From contig JACDHU010000076.1 in the NCBI GenBank assembly GCA_013820865.1, forward strand, positions 1-7,548: 7,548 nt of DNA, given 5' to 3'. This stretch comes from Chloroflexota bacterium (lineage in GTDB: Bacteria > Chloroflexota > Limnocylindria > QHBO01). Both the position numbers and the translations under genes were made by a program. The notes beneath the pieces are model-generated. The model ran no database searches. It worked only from the letters and a program-made list of their open reading frames with translations, and had not been told where the DNA came from. This document shows positions 6,430 through 7,548 of this stretch, piece by piece. How positions within the stretch are numbered: the stretch's first letter is position 1; each line of letters starts with the position of its first letter.

Positions 6430-6784
6430 CATCCGCATCCTCGTCGTCGACGATGAGCCGGACATTCGTGCCACGGTGTCGGCCATGCTCGAGATCGAGG
6501 GATACGACGTCGCGGAGGCACCGGACGGGGCGGCAGCGCTCGCGGCCATCGAACAGCGGCGGCCGGACATCATCCTGCTCGACATGCGGATGCCCATCCT
6601 CGACGGCTGGGGATTCGCCGCCGAGCTTCGGCGGCGCGGGCATCAAACGCCGATCGTCGTGATGACGGCCGCGCGCGATGCGGCGCGTTGGGCCGGCGAC
6701 ATCGCCGCCGCCGCATTCGTCGCGAAGCCCTTCGGCTATGACGATCTGATCAGCGCCGTGGAGAGCGCGCGCCCGCCGAGCTGA
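6422..6784 (+). CDS. Single-domain response regulator (CheY/Spo0F-like receiver)
   Basis: The 120-aa protein is one receiver domain and nothing more. Conserved residues are complete: Asp10-Asp11 (VVDDEP), phospho-acceptor Asp54 (ILLDMRMP), Thr82 (VMTAA) and Lys102 (AKPF). There is no DNA-binding or enzymatic output, so it must act by protein contact, by relay to another protein, or as a phosphate sink. Its ATG lies inside the end of the kinase gene (8-nt overlap, different frame) and has no clear Shine-Dalgarno, which points to coupled translation and a dedicated pair with the 7TM-GAF kinase. The KPF motif and the beta-strand pattern fit the CheY/OmpR receiver class rather than the NarL class of the other regulator in this window. 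It is the last gene of the operon. Confidence 0.94.
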   Translation: MPDIRILVVDDEPDIRATVSAMLEIEGYDVAEAPDGAAALAAIEQRRPDIILLDMRMPILDGWGFAAELRRRGHQTPIVVMTAARDAARWAGDIAAAAFVAKPFGYDDLISAVESARPPS

Positions 6785-6870
6785 TCCGCCCGTCACTACC
6801 CGACATCGGACATTGGCCAAGCGCGCCGGCGACCAAATGACGTAGGGGCCGACCCTATACTCGATCGCGC
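6785..6870 (+). promoter_or_regulatory. Intergenic region ahead of thrB with dyad elements
   Basis: The 86-nt gap between the receiver gene and thrB has no obvious terminator hairpin. It holds CCGA-CA-TCGG (6800-6809), the perfect 8-bp palindrome TTGGCCAA (6813-6820), and the inverted repeat TAGGG (6843-6847) with CCCTA (6853-6857) around a 5-nt spacer. The last overlaps the proposed -10 element and is positioned like a repressor operator. These dyads are visible; binding by any protein is inference. Confidence 0.45.
6856..6861 (+). promoter_or_regulatory. -10 element TATACT for thrB, probably leaderless
   Basis: TATACT differs from TATAAT at one base. It ends 9 nt before the thrB ATG, so transcription would begin within about three bases of the start codon. 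No Shine-Dalgarno lies between it and the ATG. Together these suggest a leaderless mRNA, a common arrangement in several high-GC phyla. No good -35 box is visible at the usual 16-18 nt spacing. Confidence 0.55.
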
Positions 6871-7548
6871 ATGCCGCCCATCGCCAGCGTCGACGTTCCC
6901 GCTTCGAGCGCCAACCTCGGAAGTGGATTCGACTGCTTCGCGGCCGCGCTGTCCCTCAAGCTTCGAGCGGAGCTGTGGCACGGCGACGAATCCGGAATCG
7001 TGCTCAATGCTCGTGGCGAAGGCGTGCCACGCAACGACGAGATGCCTGACGACAACCTCGTCATCCGCGCGTTCCGCGAAGCGCTTCGGCTGTCCGCGGC
7101 ACCCGGTGCGGCCGCGTGGCGAATCGAGGTCTCGAGCATGATCCCGTCGGCCCGCGGCCTTGGCAGCAGCGCCGCCGCCATCGTCGCCGGCGTCGTTCTG
7201 GGCGCGGCCGTCGGACGGCGCACCGTGGAGGCCGACGAGCTCCTCGCCCTCGCGACCCGCCTCGAGGGCCATCCCGACAACGTGGCCGCTGCCCTGTACG
7301 GAGGCTTCACCCTCGCCATCGCCGAGCCCGATGCCGCCGAGCGCGTCGCGCTCCGCCGCTTCCGGGTGCCGGAGGCATGGATCCCGGTGGCCTTCATCCC
7401 ACAGCACGAGAGCCGGACGCACGACATGCGAGCCGCGCTGCCGTCGACCGTGCCGCACGCGGCCGCAGCCCGTCAGGCGGGGCGCAGCGCGTACCTGGCC
7501 GCCGCGATCATGACGTCCGACGCGGGCATGCTGCGCACCGCCATGACC
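6871..7548 (+). CDS. thrB: Homoserine kinase, 3' end cut by the window
   Basis: The first 226 codons of a GHMP-family kinase run off the window without a stop; the family is about 300 aa, so the C-terminal third is missing. It phosphorylates L-homoserine with ATP, the step before threonine synthase, in the cytoplasm. Evidence: the N-terminal VPASSANLGSGFDCF (residues 9-23), typical of homoserine kinase; the GHMP ATP-binding loop IPSARGLGSSAAA (91-103); and EGHPDNVAAALYGGF (132-146), the substrate-side motif that separates ThrB from other GHMP kinases. The ATG at 6871 is directly preceded by a -10-like element and no Shine-Dalgarno. No other threonine gene (hom, thrC) is in view; they could lie beyond the right edge. 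The gene is separated from the receiver operon and probably has its own promoter. Confidence 0.95.
   Translation, partial: MPPIASVDVPASSANLGSGFDCFAAALSLKLRAELWHGDESGIVLNARGEGVPRNDEMPDDNLVIRAFREALRLSAAPGAAAWRIEVSSMIPSARGLGSSAAAIVAGVVLGAAVGRRTVEADELLALATRLEGHPDNVAAALYGGFTLAIAEPDAAERVALRRFRVPEAWIPVAFIPQHESRTHDMRAALPSTVPHAAAARQAGRSAYLAAAIMTSDAGMLRTAMT

Noticed and set aside
5701..6597. Long minus-strand open frame antisense to the histidine kinase
   Set aside because: It covers intact HisKA/HATPase motifs on the plus strand and has no recognisable protein of its own.
6796..7458. 220-codon minus-strand open frame opposite thrB
   Set aside because: The plus strand clearly encodes ThrB here; the antisense peptide has no domain and is His/Arg/Gly-rich shadow sequence.

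Overview
The window is high-GC bacterial chromosome. It uses GTG and TTG starts freely, packs genes with 4-nt stop/start overlaps, and has at least one gene that looks leaderless. With the gene set (LiaR-type response regulator, MgtE, 7TM-GAF histidine kinase, cupredoxin lipoprotein), this suggests a Chloroflexota lineage (for example Limnocylindria-like) or an actinobacterial relative. That placement is an inference from style and composition; no marker gene settles it.

Layout. Positions 1-276 hold nothing I recognise. At 277-708 is a small four-helix membrane protein, followed after a 61-nt gap with a hairpin by a secreted type-1 copper lipoprotein (770-1144) and a strong GC hairpin (1159-1190). 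A gene-free stretch (1191-1487) contains a two-copy 22-bp tandem repeat with internal dyad symmetry, abutting a two-copy 8-bp repeat. On the minus strand, 1488-2135 is a NarL/LiaR-type response regulator with no kinase beside it. The divergent gap 2136-2385 carries what looks like the remnant of a class III nucleotidyl cyclase domain on the minus strand.

From 2386 to 6784 runs a tightly overlapping plus-strand operon: a 51-aa membrane peptide resembling the last helix of the fluoride channel CrcB/FluC, the magnesium channel MgtE, the DNA glycosylase Tag, a 7TM-GAF sensor histidine kinase and a single-domain receiver. Junctions are GTGA, GTGA, TTGA and an 8-nt overlap, so the genes are probably translated in a coupled fashion. 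After an 86-nt gap, thrB (homoserine kinase) starts at 6871 with a -10 element just upstream and no Shine-Dalgarno; it is cut by the window end.

How the genes work together. The kinase and the lone receiver are a likely phosphotransfer pair. Their coupling to a base-excision repair enzyme and an ion channel is the most unusual architectural point. No mobile element, CRISPR array, tRNA or rRNA was seen. I found no clear evidence of a wholly new system; the most original items are the orphan FluC-like peptide, the cyclase remnant and the repeat cluster.
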